A stretch of 64,000 nt of DNA, from NCBI RefSeq assembly GCF_009429125.1, contig NZ_CP045529.1:1922001-1986000 (forward strand), given 5' to 3'. Positions 40,468-48,263 of this stretch are shown here, one piece after another (the first letter of the stretch is position 1; every line of letters begins with the position of its first letter). The notes under the pieces are model-generated. The model saw only the letters and a program-made list of their open reading frames with translations, had not been told where the DNA came from and did not search any database. This DNA comes from Luteimicrobium xylanilyticum (GTDB lineage: Bacteria > Actinomycetota > Actinomycetes > Actinomycetales > Cellulomonadaceae). Both the position numbers and the translations under genes were made by a program.

Positions 40468-41967
40468 ATGACCACCCCCGACCTGCCGGAGTCCGGCGTG
40501 CTCGACGACCTGGACAGCGCAGCCGACGCCGCCGACGACGCGACCCGCGAGCGGGCGCTGCGCGCCGGCCTGCGCGAGTACGAGCTCGACGACGCCGACC
40601 TCGCCCTCCTCGACGTCGGCGAGCTCGCGGAGGACCAGGGCGAGCAGCCCGAGGTCCTGCCCGTCCTCGCCGTCGTCGGGCGTCCGAACGTCGGCAAGTC
40701 CACGCTCGTCAACCGCATCCTCGGGCGCCGCGAGGCCGTCGTCGAGGACACGCCCGGCGTGACGCGCGACCGCGTCAGCTACCCCGCCGAGTGGGCCGGC
40801 CGCCGGTTCACCCTCGTCGACACGGGCGGCTGGGAGGTCGACGTCGCCGGCATCGACGCGCGCGTGGCCGAGCAGGCCGAGGTCGCCATCGCGCTCGCGG
40901 ACGCGGTGGTCTTCGTCGTCGACGCGACGGTCGGCGCGACCGCGACCGACGAGGACGTGGTCCGGCTGCTGCGCAAGTCCAAGAAGCCCGTGGTGCTGTG
41001 CGCCAACAAGGTGGACGGACCGCGCGGGGAGGCCGACGCGACCGCGCTGTGGAGCCTCGGGCTCGGTGAGCCCTACCCGGTCTCGTCGCTGCACGGCCGC
41101 GGGACGGGTGACCTGCTCGATGCCGCCATGGCCGCGCTGCCCACCGAGTCGGCGCACGGCGTCGCGCTCCCCGAGGGGCCGCGTCGCGTCGCGCTCGTCG
41201 GGCGCCCCAACGTCGGCAAGTCGTCGCTGCTCAACAAGCTCGCGGGCGCCGAGCGCGTCGTCGTGCACGAGACCGCGGGCACCACGCGCGACCCCGTCGA
41301 CGAGCTCGTCGAGCTCAAGGGGATCCCGTGGTGGTTCGTCGACACCGCCGGCATCCGGCGACGCGTCCACCAGACGAAGGGTGCCGACTTCTACGCGAGC
41401 CTGCGCACGCAGGCCGCGATCGAGAAGGCGGAGGTCGCCGTCGTGCTGCTCGACGCGTCCGAGACGCTCACCGAGCAGGACACCCGCGTGATCTCCCAGG
41501 TCGTCGACGCCGGCCGCGCCCTCGTCATCGCCTACAACAAGTGGGACCTCATGGACGAGGACCGCCGCCACTACCTGGAGCGCGAGATCGAGCGCGAGCT
41601 CGTCCAGGTGCAGTGGGCGCCCCGCGTGAACGTCTCCGCCAAGACCGGCTGGCACGCGGACCGGCTCGTGCCCGCGCTCGAGCGGTCGCTCGAGTCGTGG
41701 GACCGGCGCATCCCGACCGGGCGGCTCAACGCGTTCCTCGGCGAGCTCGTCGCGGCCCACCCGCACCCGCTGCGGGGCGGCAAGCAGCCGCGCATCCTGT
41801 TCGCGACGCAGGCGTCCACGCGGCCCCCGCGCTTCGTCGTCTTCGCGTCGGGGTTCCTCGAGGCCGGCTACCGCCGCTTCATCGAGCGCCGGCTGCGCGA
41901 GACGTTCGGCTTCGAGGGGTCGCCGATCGAGATCTCCGTGCGGGTGCGCGAGAAGCGCAAGCGCTGA
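40468..41967 (+). CDS. der: Ribosome-assembly GTPase Der (EngA)
   Basis: A 499-residue GTPase with two tandem G domains needed for 50S subunit maturation. Each has its set of motifs: GRPNVGKST (about 71), DTGGW and NKVDG in the first; GRPNVGKSS (about 246), DTAGI and NKWDL in the second, then the KH-like C-terminal domain. A 60-residue acidic N-terminal extension is typical of actinobacterial Der. No ribosome-binding site precedes the ATG, consistent with leaderless translation. It closes the plus-strand housekeeping block. Confidence 0.97.
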   Translation: MTTPDLPESGVLDDLDSAADAADDATRERALRAGLREYELDDADLALLDVGELAEDQGEQPEVLPVLAVVGRPNVGKSTLVNRILGRREAVVEDTPGVTRDRVSYPAEWAGRRFTLVDTGGWEVDVAGIDARVAEQAEVAIALADAVVFVVDATVGATATDEDVVRLLRKSKKPVVLCANKVDGPRGEADATALWSLGLGEPYPVSSLHGRGTGDLLDAAMAALPTESAHGVALPEGPRRVALVGRPNVGKSSLLNKLAGAERVVVHETAGTTRDPVDELVELKGIPWWFVDTAGIRRRVHQTKGADFYASLRTQAAIEKAEVAVVLLDASETLTEQDTRVISQVVDAGRALVIAYNKWDLMDEDRRHYLEREIERELVQVQWAPRVNVSAKTGWHADRLVPALERSLESWDRRIPTGRLNAFLGELVAAHPHPLRGGKQPRILFATQASTRPPRFVVFASGFLEAGYRRFIERRLRETFGFEGSPIEISVRVREKRKR

Positions 41968-42004
41968 TCCGCACCACCGTCTCCTGCCGAGCGGCGGGCG
42001 CGGA

Positions 42005-43297
42005 TCACGTGGTCGGGATGCGGCCCCGCAGGTCGTCCGGGCCCGCGACCGACCCGGGCTCGTGGAACTCCGCGAGGAGCTCGCGCGCCCGGTCCGTCGA
42101 GTCCCACACGTTCCACAGCAGCACGCCCTTGAGCTTGCCCGCCTCGTCCGAGTCCTCGGCCCCGACGTAGTACACGACGCCCGTGTCGCCCTCGGCGCCC
42201 GGCGCCCAGTCCTCCACGAGGTCCAGGCTCGCGTCGAGCACGCCCACCGCCTCGTACCCGAGGTCGAAGATGTCGGAGTAGTAGAACGGCGTGTGCTCGT
42301 ACGGGCCGAGCTCGTTGCCGAGCACGGACGCCGCCATGTTGCGCCCCGCCGTCCGGCCCGACTGCTGCGCGTGGTCCACGTGCTCGACGCGCCGGGTCCC
42401 CAGCAGGCGGTCGGGATAGAGCGCGATGTCGCCCGCCGCGAACACGTCCGGGTCGCTCGTGCGCAGCGCCTCGTCGACGACGACGCCCTGCTGGTCCTCG
42501 TCGACGTCGATCCCCGCCGCGACCGCGAGCTCCACGTTGGGCTCGATCCCGAAGCCCACCACCACGCCGAGCCCGGACAGCGTGACCGGCGAGCCGTCGA
42601 CCTCGGCATGCACGAGGACCCGGTCCGCCTCGGTCTGCTCCAGCCTCTTCGCCCGGGCCCTCGTGACGACGTCGACCCCGTGCTCGGCGTAGCGCGCCTC
42701 GATCCGGCGGGCCAGGACCTCGGGGTAGGTCGACGCGCCCGGGATCGGGTCGGACGTCAGGTACGTCACAGGCGCCCCCGCCATCGCGAGCCCGGCCGCG
42801 ACCTCCGTGCCGATGTAGCCGCCGCCGACGACGACCACGCGCCCCGCGTCCGGGTCGCCCGCCTGTGCGCGCGCCTCGTCGGCGAGCTCGCGCGTGCGGT
42901 GGTAGTCGCCGAACGACCGGAAGTAGACGACGCGCGGGCTCGGCGGCAGGTCCAGCTCGCGCGGCCGCCCACCGGTCGCGAGCAGCAGGGCGCGATAGCC
43001 GTACTCGTCGTCGTCGTTCGCGGTCACGACGTGACGCTCGCGGTCGACGCTCGTCACGCGGGTCGACGTGCGCACGTCGGCGCGGGCGGCGTCGGCCGTG
43101 CCGAGGTACACCGAGTCGGGGGAGCGGTCCTCGTCGCGCCACAGGTCCTTCGACAGCGGCGGACGCTCGTACGGCTCGTCGACGTCCTCCGACAGGATCG
43201 CGATGCTGCCGTCCGGGTCGAGCTCCCGGATCCCGCGGGCGGCCGTGTCGGCGGACATCCCGCCACCGACGATCACGTAGTCGTAGTCGAACCGCAT
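42005..43297 (-). CDS. NAD(P)/FAD-dependent oxidoreductase (ferredoxin/rubredoxin reductase-like)
   Basis: A 430-residue flavoprotein. The FAD-binding start YDYVIVGGGMSADTAARGI (about 5-23), the NAD(P)-binding VVVGGGYIGTEVAAGL (about 152) and the FAD motif VFAAGDIA (about 290) give the two-dinucleotide-domain fold; the C-terminal third resembles reductases that feed ferredoxin or oxygenases. GGAGG lies 6 bases before the ATG. The partner electron carrier is not adjacent, so the pathway is unknown. It converges on der. Confidence 0.88.
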   Translation of the reverse strand: MRFDYDYVIVGGGMSADTAARGIRELDPDGSIAILSEDVDEPYERPPLSKDLWRDEDRSPDSVYLGTADAARADVRTSTRVTSVDRERHVVTANDDDEYGYRALLLATGGRPRELDLPPSPRVVYFRSFGDYHRTRELADEARAQAGDPDAGRVVVVGGGYIGTEVAAGLAMAGAPVTYLTSDPIPGASTYPEVLARRIEARYAEHGVDVVTRARAKRLEQTEADRVLVHAEVDGSPVTLSGLGVVVGFGIEPNVELAVAAGIDVDEDQQGVVVDEALRTSDPDVFAAGDIALYPDRLLGTRRVEHVDHAQQSGRTAGRNMAASVLGNELGPYEHTPFYYSDIFDLGYEAVGVLDASLDLVEDWAPGAEGDTGVVYYVGAEDSDEAGKLKGVLLWNVWDSTDRARELLAEFHEPGSVAGPDDLRGRIPTT

Positions 43298-43449
43298 CAC
43301 AGGCCTCCTGGGGCGTGGGAGCATCGCCGGACGGTTCCACCGTAGGGGGACAGGCTGGCGTTTCGCACGACCTGGGCCGACCCCGTCGCGCGAGGTCGGA
43401 GACCGAATGTGGTCGGGGGAGGGGGTCGAGTTGGGGTAGCATTACCGTC

Positions 43450-43495
43450 GGTCCTGAGGGACCACCTCGGTGTGCGAGGTCCCGCCTTCGGCGGG
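43450..43495 (+). ncRNA. Three contiguous stem-loops forming a tRNA-Pro leader
   Basis: Three hairpins abut with no spacing: GGTCC-TGAG-GGACC (43450-43463), ACCTCG-GTGTG-CGAGGT (43464-43480) and CCCGCC-TTC-GGCGGG (43481-43495). A TAGCAT -10 at 43437-43442 puts the expected transcription start at about 43449, exactly at the first hairpin. The tRNA begins 15 bases after the third. It is probably a structured 5' leader; a separate small RNA is possible. Confidence 0.5.
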
Positions 43496-43510
43496 GCTGA
43501 TCGGCACCGA

Positions 43511-43584
<74 letters not shown>

Positions 43585-43610
43585 CACAGGTGATGTCGCA
43601 GGACATCGGA

Positions 43611-43645
43611 ATGGCTCGAACCCACGGATCGTGGGTTCGAGCCAT
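43611..43645 (+). terminator. Perfect 16-bp hairpin after tRNA-Pro
   Basis: ATGGCTCGAACCCACG and its exact complement flank GAT, 26 bases after the tRNA. It probably terminates the tRNA transcript. The 3' arm reads like a tRNA T arm (GGTTCGAGCC), so a tRNA-derived remnant is also possible. Confidence 0.6.
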
Positions 43646-43851
43646 CCGTCATTCCCAGGCGATGAGGACCACGCTCGCGTGGATCCGCTCGCGCAGCCTC
43701 GTGCTCGGCCGCGCGGCGCCGCCCCGTCCTCGAGCTGGCACCCTCCGGCCCCGGAGCCGACTCCCTCGCGCGTTGCGCGACCCGCTTCAGGGGTTGCCTC
43801 GTCGCGGGACTCGCTCTCGAGCTTCTAAGTAGACGTACTAGGGCGTGTCTC

Positions 43852-44397
43852 CTAACTGCGTAGCCAGACGATGATGGCGGCCAGGACGACCGCGCCGCGG
43901 TAGATCGTGGCGTGCTTGTCGTAACGGGTGGCCAGGGCGCGCCACTGTTTGAGCAGGTTGAAGGACCGTTCGACGACGTTGCGCTTCTTGTACTTCTCGA
44001 AGTCAGTCACCGGTGGCCGACCGCCGGCGGAGCCCTTGCGCTTGCGGTTGGCCTTCTGGTCGGCGCGTTCGGGGATCACGGCCTGGATGCGCCGGGCGCG
44101 CAGGTCGGCGCGGGTGGCTGCGGACGAGTAGGCCTTGTCCGCGAGCAACGCGTCCGGCGTCGTGCGTGGGCGACCGACCTCGCGGGGTACCCAGACGTCG
44201 GCCAGGACGGCCTTGAGCTGCTGGCCGTCGTGACACTGCCCAGCGGTCACGACCGCGGCCAAGGGCCGGCCCCGACCGTCCACCGCGTGGTGGACCTTGG
44301 TCGTCAGCCCACCACGAGATCTTCCGATCCCGTGACCTGCAGGTTCGTTGTGGACAGGCTCACGGTCGCGGTTCTTGTGATTCGCCGCGGCCCCCCG
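43852..44397 (-). CDS. IS5-family transposase, C-terminal frame (OrfB)
   Basis: This frame carries the second catalytic Asp in ALLADKAYSS and the catalytic Glu in KKRNVVERSFNLLKQWRALATRYDK, the DDE C-terminus of IS5 transposases. It has no start codon of its own in the right place and is in the +1 frame relative to OrfA, joining at the G6 run 44391-44396. The left boundary given is the join, not an initiation site. The stop lies within 12 bases of the left inverted repeat. Function needs fusion to OrfA. Confidence 0.8.
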   Translation of the reverse strand, partial: RGAAANHKNRDREPVHNEPAGHGIGRSRGGLTTKVHHAVDGRGRPLAAVVTAGQCHDGQQLKAVLADVWVPREVGRPRTTPDALLADKAYSSAATRADLRARRIQAVIPERADQKANRKRKGSAGGRPPVTDFEKYKKRNVVERSFNLLKQWRALATRYDKHATIYRGAVVLAAIIVWLRS

Positions 44398-44761
44398 TGT
44401 CCTGCTCGGGACGGGTCGTGTTCGTCGCGTGCTGGTGGGCCCGGTTGATCGTGGAGTCGACCGCGACCTCCCAGTCGATCTGCCCGTCCGCGTCCGCCTG
44501 CGCGAGCAGCGCCGACCAGATCTGGTCCCACGTCCCGTCCACCACGAACCGGTGATGCCGCTTCCAGACCGTCTGGTACGGGCCGAAGGTCTCACGGGGC
44601 AGGTCCCGCCAGGGGATCCCCGTCCGATACCGGTAGATGATCCCTTCCATCACCACACGGTGATCCGCGTGCGGGCGACCGCCCTTCGGGCCCGCCTTCG
44701 GCATGAACGGTGCGATCCGCTCCCACTGCTCATCGGTCAACACCGACGTCCTCGAACTCAC
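44360..44761 (-). CDS. IS5-family transposase, N-terminal frame (OrfA)
   Basis: A 133-residue frame starting at GTG 44761, shortly inside the right inverted repeat. SVLTDEQWERIAPFMPK, RTGIPWRDLPRETFGPY and VAVDSTINRAHQH, with the first catalytic Asp, are the IS5/DUF4096-type N-terminal half. It runs past the G6 run into unrelated sequence and stops at 44360. Translation of the full enzyme requires a +1 shift at the G run or would be restored by losing one G. Confidence 0.82.
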   Translation of the reverse strand: MSSRTSVLTDEQWERIAPFMPKAGPKGGRPHADHRVVMEGIIYRYRTGIPWRDLPRETFGPYQTVWKRHHRFVVDGTWDQIWSALLAQADADGQIDWEVAVDSTINRAHQHATNTTRPEQDTGGRGESQEPRP

Positions 44762-44840
44762 CCCGCGAGTCTGCCGCGCGCCCGACCAAACGGTTTGGAG
44801 ACACGCCCTAGTCCGGCTATTCGAGACCAAGGAGCACATC

Positions 44841-45140
44841 GTGACCACGAAGATCACCCTCACCATCGACAACCCCGAGGACCCGGAAGTGTTCGAGGGG
44901 GAGTACGTCGAGATCGTCGACGCTGCGAAGCAGCTTCCGAAGCTGCGCCGGGTCGAGTCGGCCAAGGTCTGGCCGAAGGAGGACGGGACACCCGCGCCCG
45001 CACACCGGACGCTCGATCTGTACTTCGACGGCTATGCGGAGGCTTCTGCTGCGGTCGCCGGGCCCGCCGGTGGCGAGTTCTTCGGGCGGCTGGTCGGCAC
45101 CGGAGTCCCGTTCACGGGGCTCTTCTCCGACGTCGAGTAG
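44841..45140 (+). CDS. EthD-like dimeric alpha/beta-barrel protein
   Basis: A 99-residue protein beginning TTKITLTIDNPEDP with a middle LPKLRRVESAKVWPKEDG and ending GTGVPFTGLFSDVE. This matches the small EthD/ferredoxin-like family found in actinobacteria, members of which act beside oxidases; no substrate is known. The GTG start has AAGGAG 6 bases upstream. The IS5 element is inserted only 32 bases before the start, so the native promoter is probably displaced. A strong hairpin follows. Confidence 0.75.
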   Translation: MTTKITLTIDNPEDPEVFEGEYVEIVDAAKQLPKLRRVESAKVWPKEDGTPAPAHRTLDLYFDGYAEASAAVAGPAGGEFFGRLVGTGVPFTGLFSDVE

Positions 45141-45236
45141 GTCTCTCGACTATAAATACTGTGCCAAGCGCCCAGGACTGCCCGCGCCACTCAGGGCTCG
45201 GACCAGCCACAAAAAGCGCGCCCGGTAGCCGAGGGC

Positions 45237-45288
45237 GCACGACGGCGGAGGCCGCCCCAGTGATCTGGGGCGGCCTCCGCCGTCGTGC
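45237..45288. terminator. Perfect 23-bp hairpin between EthD-like gene and chitinase
   Basis: Arms at 45237-45259 and 45266-45288 are exact complements around a 6-base loop. Positioned between convergent genes, it can terminate both. Confidence 0.8.
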
Positions 45289-45293
45289 GTCCG

Positions 45294-46565
45294 TCAGCGC
45301 CCGAGGTCGCTGAGGAACCGGTTGGTGTACTGGACCCCGGAGTCGCGGTCGAGCGACCAGTACCGGATACCGGCGAGGCCGTTCGCCTTGACGTAGTTCG
45401 TCACGGTGTCGACGTCGGAGAGCGTGAAGTTCTCACCTGCGACGTCGTTCGCGGCGATCATGGGGCAGAGCTCGATCTTGTCGGCCGGGATGCCGAACGT
45501 GTACTCGAGGTTCTTGGCCGCCTGGACCGCCGACTGGCCCATGTCGCACTGGCCGCCCGACATGACGCACACGGCGCTCGACGGGCCGCCGTAGTCCATG
45601 GTCATGAGGTCGATCGTGTAGTGCGTGAGCGAGGACGCCTTGATCGCGTTGACGACCGAGGTGCCCAGCGAGTTGAGACCGGCGTGGCTGCCGTCCGACG
45701 CCGCCCAGGTGGCGAGCGTGAACGAGAAGCGCAGGTTCGGGTAGGCGGTCTGCGCCTCGGCGGCCGCGTTGACGAGGTTCGTGATGTCCGACGTCGACAT
45801 CCCGTTCTCGATGTCGAAGTCGAGCCCGATCATGTGCGGGGTGGCGTACCGGGCGATGAAGCTCTTGAGGTTCGCCCCCGAGTCGCAGGTGAAGGACCCT
45901 GCAGCCCCGCCGGTCGAGACGATGTAGTCGAGGCCCGCGGAGTCGAGGGCGCCGATGTTCGAGGCGATGAAGCTGGACGCGCTGACGCCGGCCCACCCTT
46001 CGTTCGTGCAGGTGCCGGTCGCGAACGCGAGCGTGATCGCACCGAGGTTCGGCTCGACCTTCGAGTAGAAGCTGTTCGCGCCGACGAGGGGGAGCGTGGT
46101 CCCGCTCGCCGCCGTGCGCATGGTGCTGGTGTTCCAGTCCATCGAGACCGTGATGTCCTTGTACGGGGCGAAGACGACGCCGTCGGCGCTCCCGGTGCCT
46201 CCGCCGGTGCTGCCGCCGCCGTCACCGCCGCCGGTGCTCCCGCCGTCACCACCTCCGTCGTCGCCGCCGGTGCTCCCGCCGGTACAGGAGCCCTGCGAGG
46301 TCCAGGGCTGCCCGCTGCCCGCCGCCCCGCTGTGCGTGGCAGGGTCGTCGCCCTGGGTCCACCAGTTCGCTTTGTAGTTGACGCCGTTCTCGCTGGCGGT
46401 CTGGCCGCCGGTGTAGACGGAGGACGCGCTCCATGCGGTGGCGCAGGTGCTGGTTGCGGCGCTGGCCGACGTGGCGAACGCGGCCGCGCCGGCCACACCC
46501 CCGACGAGCGCCATCGCACCGGCGGCCAGTGCGCCGCCGACTCGTGTGCTGAAACTCAACTGCAT
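45294..46565 (-). CDS. Secreted GH18 chitinase with N-terminal carbohydrate-binding module
   Basis: A 423-residue exported chitinase. The start at ATG 46565 has GAGGAG 8 bases upstream, then a signal peptide ending near ATSASA (about 36). A CBM5/12-type chitin-binding module (WSASSVYTGGQTASENG ... WWTQGDDP, about 40-85) leads into a Gly/Ser/Thr linker (about 90-120) and the GH18 barrel. The catalytic DxxDxDxE appears as GLDFDIENG (about 244-252), with YWSLDRD near the C-terminus. It cleaves chitin outside the cell. The upstream 220 bases have an AT-rich patch near 46700 but no clear operator. Confidence 0.94.
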   Translation of the reverse strand: MQLSFSTRVGGALAAGAMALVGGVAGAAAFATSASAATSTCATAWSASSVYTGGQTASENGVNYKANWWTQGDDPATHSGAAGSGQPWTSQGSCTGGSTGGDDGGGDGGSTGGGDGGGSTGGGTGSADGVVFAPYKDITVSMDWNTSTMRTAASGTTLPLVGANSFYSKVEPNLGAITLAFATGTCTNEGWAGVSASSFIASNIGALDSAGLDYIVSTGGAAGSFTCDSGANLKSFIARYATPHMIGLDFDIENGMSTSDITNLVNAAAEAQTAYPNLRFSFTLATWAASDGSHAGLNSLGTSVVNAIKASSLTHYTIDLMTMDYGGPSSAVCVMSGGQCDMGQSAVQAAKNLEYTFGIPADKIELCPMIAANDVAGENFTLSDVDTVTNYVKANGLAGIRYWSLDRDSGVQYTNRFLSDLGR

Positions 46566-46735
46566 CGTTGATCTCCTCGCTCGTCCCGGACCGGAGCCCG
46601 GGTCGATCGTGACGGGAGCGCCGCTCACGCGGTGCCTCGTTCATCCTTGACATCTGGCAGCGGCTTGTTCAACGGGTACGAGCGGATTATGTGGATTCCC
46701 CTTACAAATATCCGGGCCGAGCGCAGGGTGCGCTC

Positions 46736-46758
46736 GCCGGTGCGGCTGGCGCACCGGC
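46736..46758 (-). terminator. Terminator of the ECF sigma factor gene
   Basis: GCCGGTGCG-GCTGG-CGCACCGGC, a perfect 9-bp stem, begins 28 bases after the sigma factor stop on the minus strand. Confidence 0.6.
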
Positions 46759-46786
46759 TCCTCGGAACGGGCAGAACCAGCGGCGA

Positions 46787-47695
46787 TCAGTTCAGGACGG
46801 TGGTGAGGTCGAGCCGGGCGAGGCGCTCCGGGTCCGCGAGGATGTCGAGCTCGGTGACCAGGCCGTCGTCGACGGTGAAGCCGATGACCGCGAACGGCTT
46901 GCCGCGCGGCGCGACGAGGACCCCGGCGACGCCGTTGACGAGGACGACGCGCGCCGCCGAGGAGAGCGCCGCGAACTGACGGGCCTGCGCGACGACGGCG
47001 TCCACGCCCCGGACGGTGCGCGACGGTCCGGCGGGGCCGGCGCCCGCGTCGGCGTGGAGGGTGACGTCCGGGGCCAGCAGCCGGGCGAGCCGCTCGAGGT
47101 CGCCGTCGCGCGACGCGGCGACGAACGCCCGCACGACGTCGCGGTGGTGCCGTGCGTCGGCGCCGCGCACCCGGCCGGGGTCGGCGTGCGGGCCGGCGGC
47201 GCGGAGTCGGGCGCGCGCCCGGCTGGCGAGCTGCTTCGCGGCGCCGGGGGAGCGGTCCAGCACGGTCCCGATCTCGTCGAACGGGACGGCGAAGACGTCG
47301 TGCAGGACGAACGCGAGCCGTTCGGACGGCGACAGCGTGTCGAGCACGACGAGGAGAGCGAGGCCCACCGAGTCGGCGAGCACGGCGCGGTCCTCGGGAC
47401 CGTCCGGGGCTTCGACGCCGTGGCCGGGCAGGGGCCGCACGACGGGATCGGGCACGTGCACGTCGAGGGGGTCCTCCCGGCGTGACGCCCGTGACCGCAG
47501 CATGTCGAGGCAGACCCGCGAGACCACGGTCGTGAGCCAGGCGCGGAGGTTCGCGACGCCGTCGGTGTCGGAGCGGGCGAGGCGCAGCCAGGCCTCCTGC
47601 ACGGCGTCGTCGGCCTCGGAGAGGGAGCCGAGCATGCGGTACGCCACCCCGCGCAGGTGCGCCCGGTGGGGTTCGAAGAGCGCCGCGTCGTCCAC
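46787..47695 (-). CDS. ECF sigma factor with C-terminal SnoaL-like domain (SigJ/ECF41 type)
   Basis: A 302-residue sigma factor. Region 2 includes RGVAYRMLGSLSEADDAVQEAWLRL (about 15-39) and LTTVVSRVCLDMLRSR; region 4 is ERLAFVLHDVFAVPFDEIGTVLDRSPGAAKQLASRARARL (about 130-170). Residues about 190-302 form a SnoaL-like domain that in ECF41 proteins replaces a separate anti-sigma factor. Typical ECF41 genes sit beside an oxidoreductase-type target gene; here a deazaflavin nitroreductase-family gene diverges. The start GTG 47695 follows GGAGG by 7 bases. The inducing signal is unknown. Confidence 0.92.
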   Translation of the reverse strand: MDDAALFEPHRAHLRGVAYRMLGSLSEADDAVQEAWLRLARSDTDGVANLRAWLTTVVSRVCLDMLRSRASRREDPLDVHVPDPVVRPLPGHGVEAPDGPEDRAVLADSVGLALLVVLDTLSPSERLAFVLHDVFAVPFDEIGTVLDRSPGAAKQLASRARARLRAAGPHADPGRVRGADARHHRDVVRAFVAASRDGDLERLARLLAPDVTLHADAGAGPAGPSRTVRGVDAVVAQARQFAALSSAARVVLVNGVAGVLVAPRGKPFAVIGFTVDDGLVTELDILADPERLARLDLTTVLN

Positions 47696-47719
47696 CGTGT
47701 TACCTCCGGTTCTCGTGAT

Positions 47720-47738
47720 CCGTCCACCGGGTAGACGG
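47720..47738. promoter_or_regulatory. CGTC-containing palindrome between ECF sigma factor and nitroreductase gene
   Basis: CCGTC-C-ACC-G-GGT-A-GACGG is symmetric except one base pair. CGTC faces outward on both strands, and CGTC is the usual -10 core of ECF promoters. It may be a bidirectional ECF promoter element or operator. Confidence 0.4.
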
Positions 47739-47774
47739 TCCGCACGCGACCAACGTAACGACGAGGAGCGAGAC

Positions 47775-48263
47775 ATGAGCGAGCCCATCACCGGCGACGT
47801 CCCCCAGGCAGCGGGGGAGTCGCGCACGATCGCCGCGCAGGGTCTGGCGAACCGGGTCGTCCGCGGGGTGCTGCGCACCCCGGGTCTCGACCGGCTCGCG
47901 GGACGGCGACTGATCACCCTGTACGTCGTCGGACGCAAGTCCGGGACGCGGTACACGGTGCCGGTCGCGTACGTCCCGCACGACGGCGCCCTGCTGATCG
48001 GCACCCCGGCCCGGTGGGGGCGCAACCTGCGCACCGGCGAGCCGCTCGAGGTCCGGCTCCGCGGCCGTCGCACGACCGTGGACGTCGAGGTCCTCACCTC
48101 GCGCGAGGACGTCGTCGCCGCCTACGCCGTGATGTGCCGGGAGAACGGGACCTTCGCGTCGCTCAACGACGTCCGCCGGGACGACGACGGGACCCCCGCA
48201 CCCGACGACCTCGTCGCCGCGTGGGAGCGGGGGTCGCGCGCGTACCGGCTCATCCCGCGCTGA
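47775..48263 (+). CDS. Nitroreductase/deazaflavin-dependent (DDN-type) family protein
   Basis: A 162-residue protein of the DDN/F420-binding nitroreductase-related family. The motif LITLYVVGRKSGTRYTVPVAYV (about 43-64), followed by LLIGTPARWGRNLRTG and VRLRGRRTTVDVEVL, is the split-barrel fold with the GRKSG cofactor loop. Members use F420 to reduce quinones or nitroaromatics. GAGGAG lies 6 bases before ATG 47775. Divergence from an ECF41-like sigma factor suggests it is the sigma factor's target. Its end overlaps the convergent pectinesterase by 14 bases. Confidence 0.88.
   Translation: MSEPITGDVPQAAGESRTIAAQGLANRVVRGVLRTPGLDRLAGRRLITLYVVGRKSGTRYTVPVAYVPHDGALLIGTPARWGRNLRTGEPLEVRLRGRRTTVDVEVLTSREDVVAAYAVMCRENGTFASLNDVRRDDDGTPAPDDLVAAWERGSRAYRLIPR

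Larger units (their letters stand above)
43841..44808 (-). mobile_element. IS5-family insertion sequence, 968 bp
   Basis: Terminal inverted repeats GGGCGTGTCTCC (43841) and GGAGACACGCCC (ending 44808) are perfect over 12 bases. The element is flanked by a TA duplication (43839-43840 and 44809-44810) in a CTAG target, as expected for IS427-like IS5 elements. Two overlapping minus-strand frames encode a DDE transposase. The intact ends and target duplication point to recent insertion. Confidence 0.9.

Noticed and set aside
43646-43840. Possible coding remnant between the tRNA hairpin and the IS
   Set aside because: Short open frames here have no recognisable motif, no start signal and are interrupted; I see nothing supportable.
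44304-44531. Third overlapping frame in the IS element as a separate protein
   Set aside because: It is the -1 frame across the transposase overlap, has no transposase motifs and stops soon after the G run.
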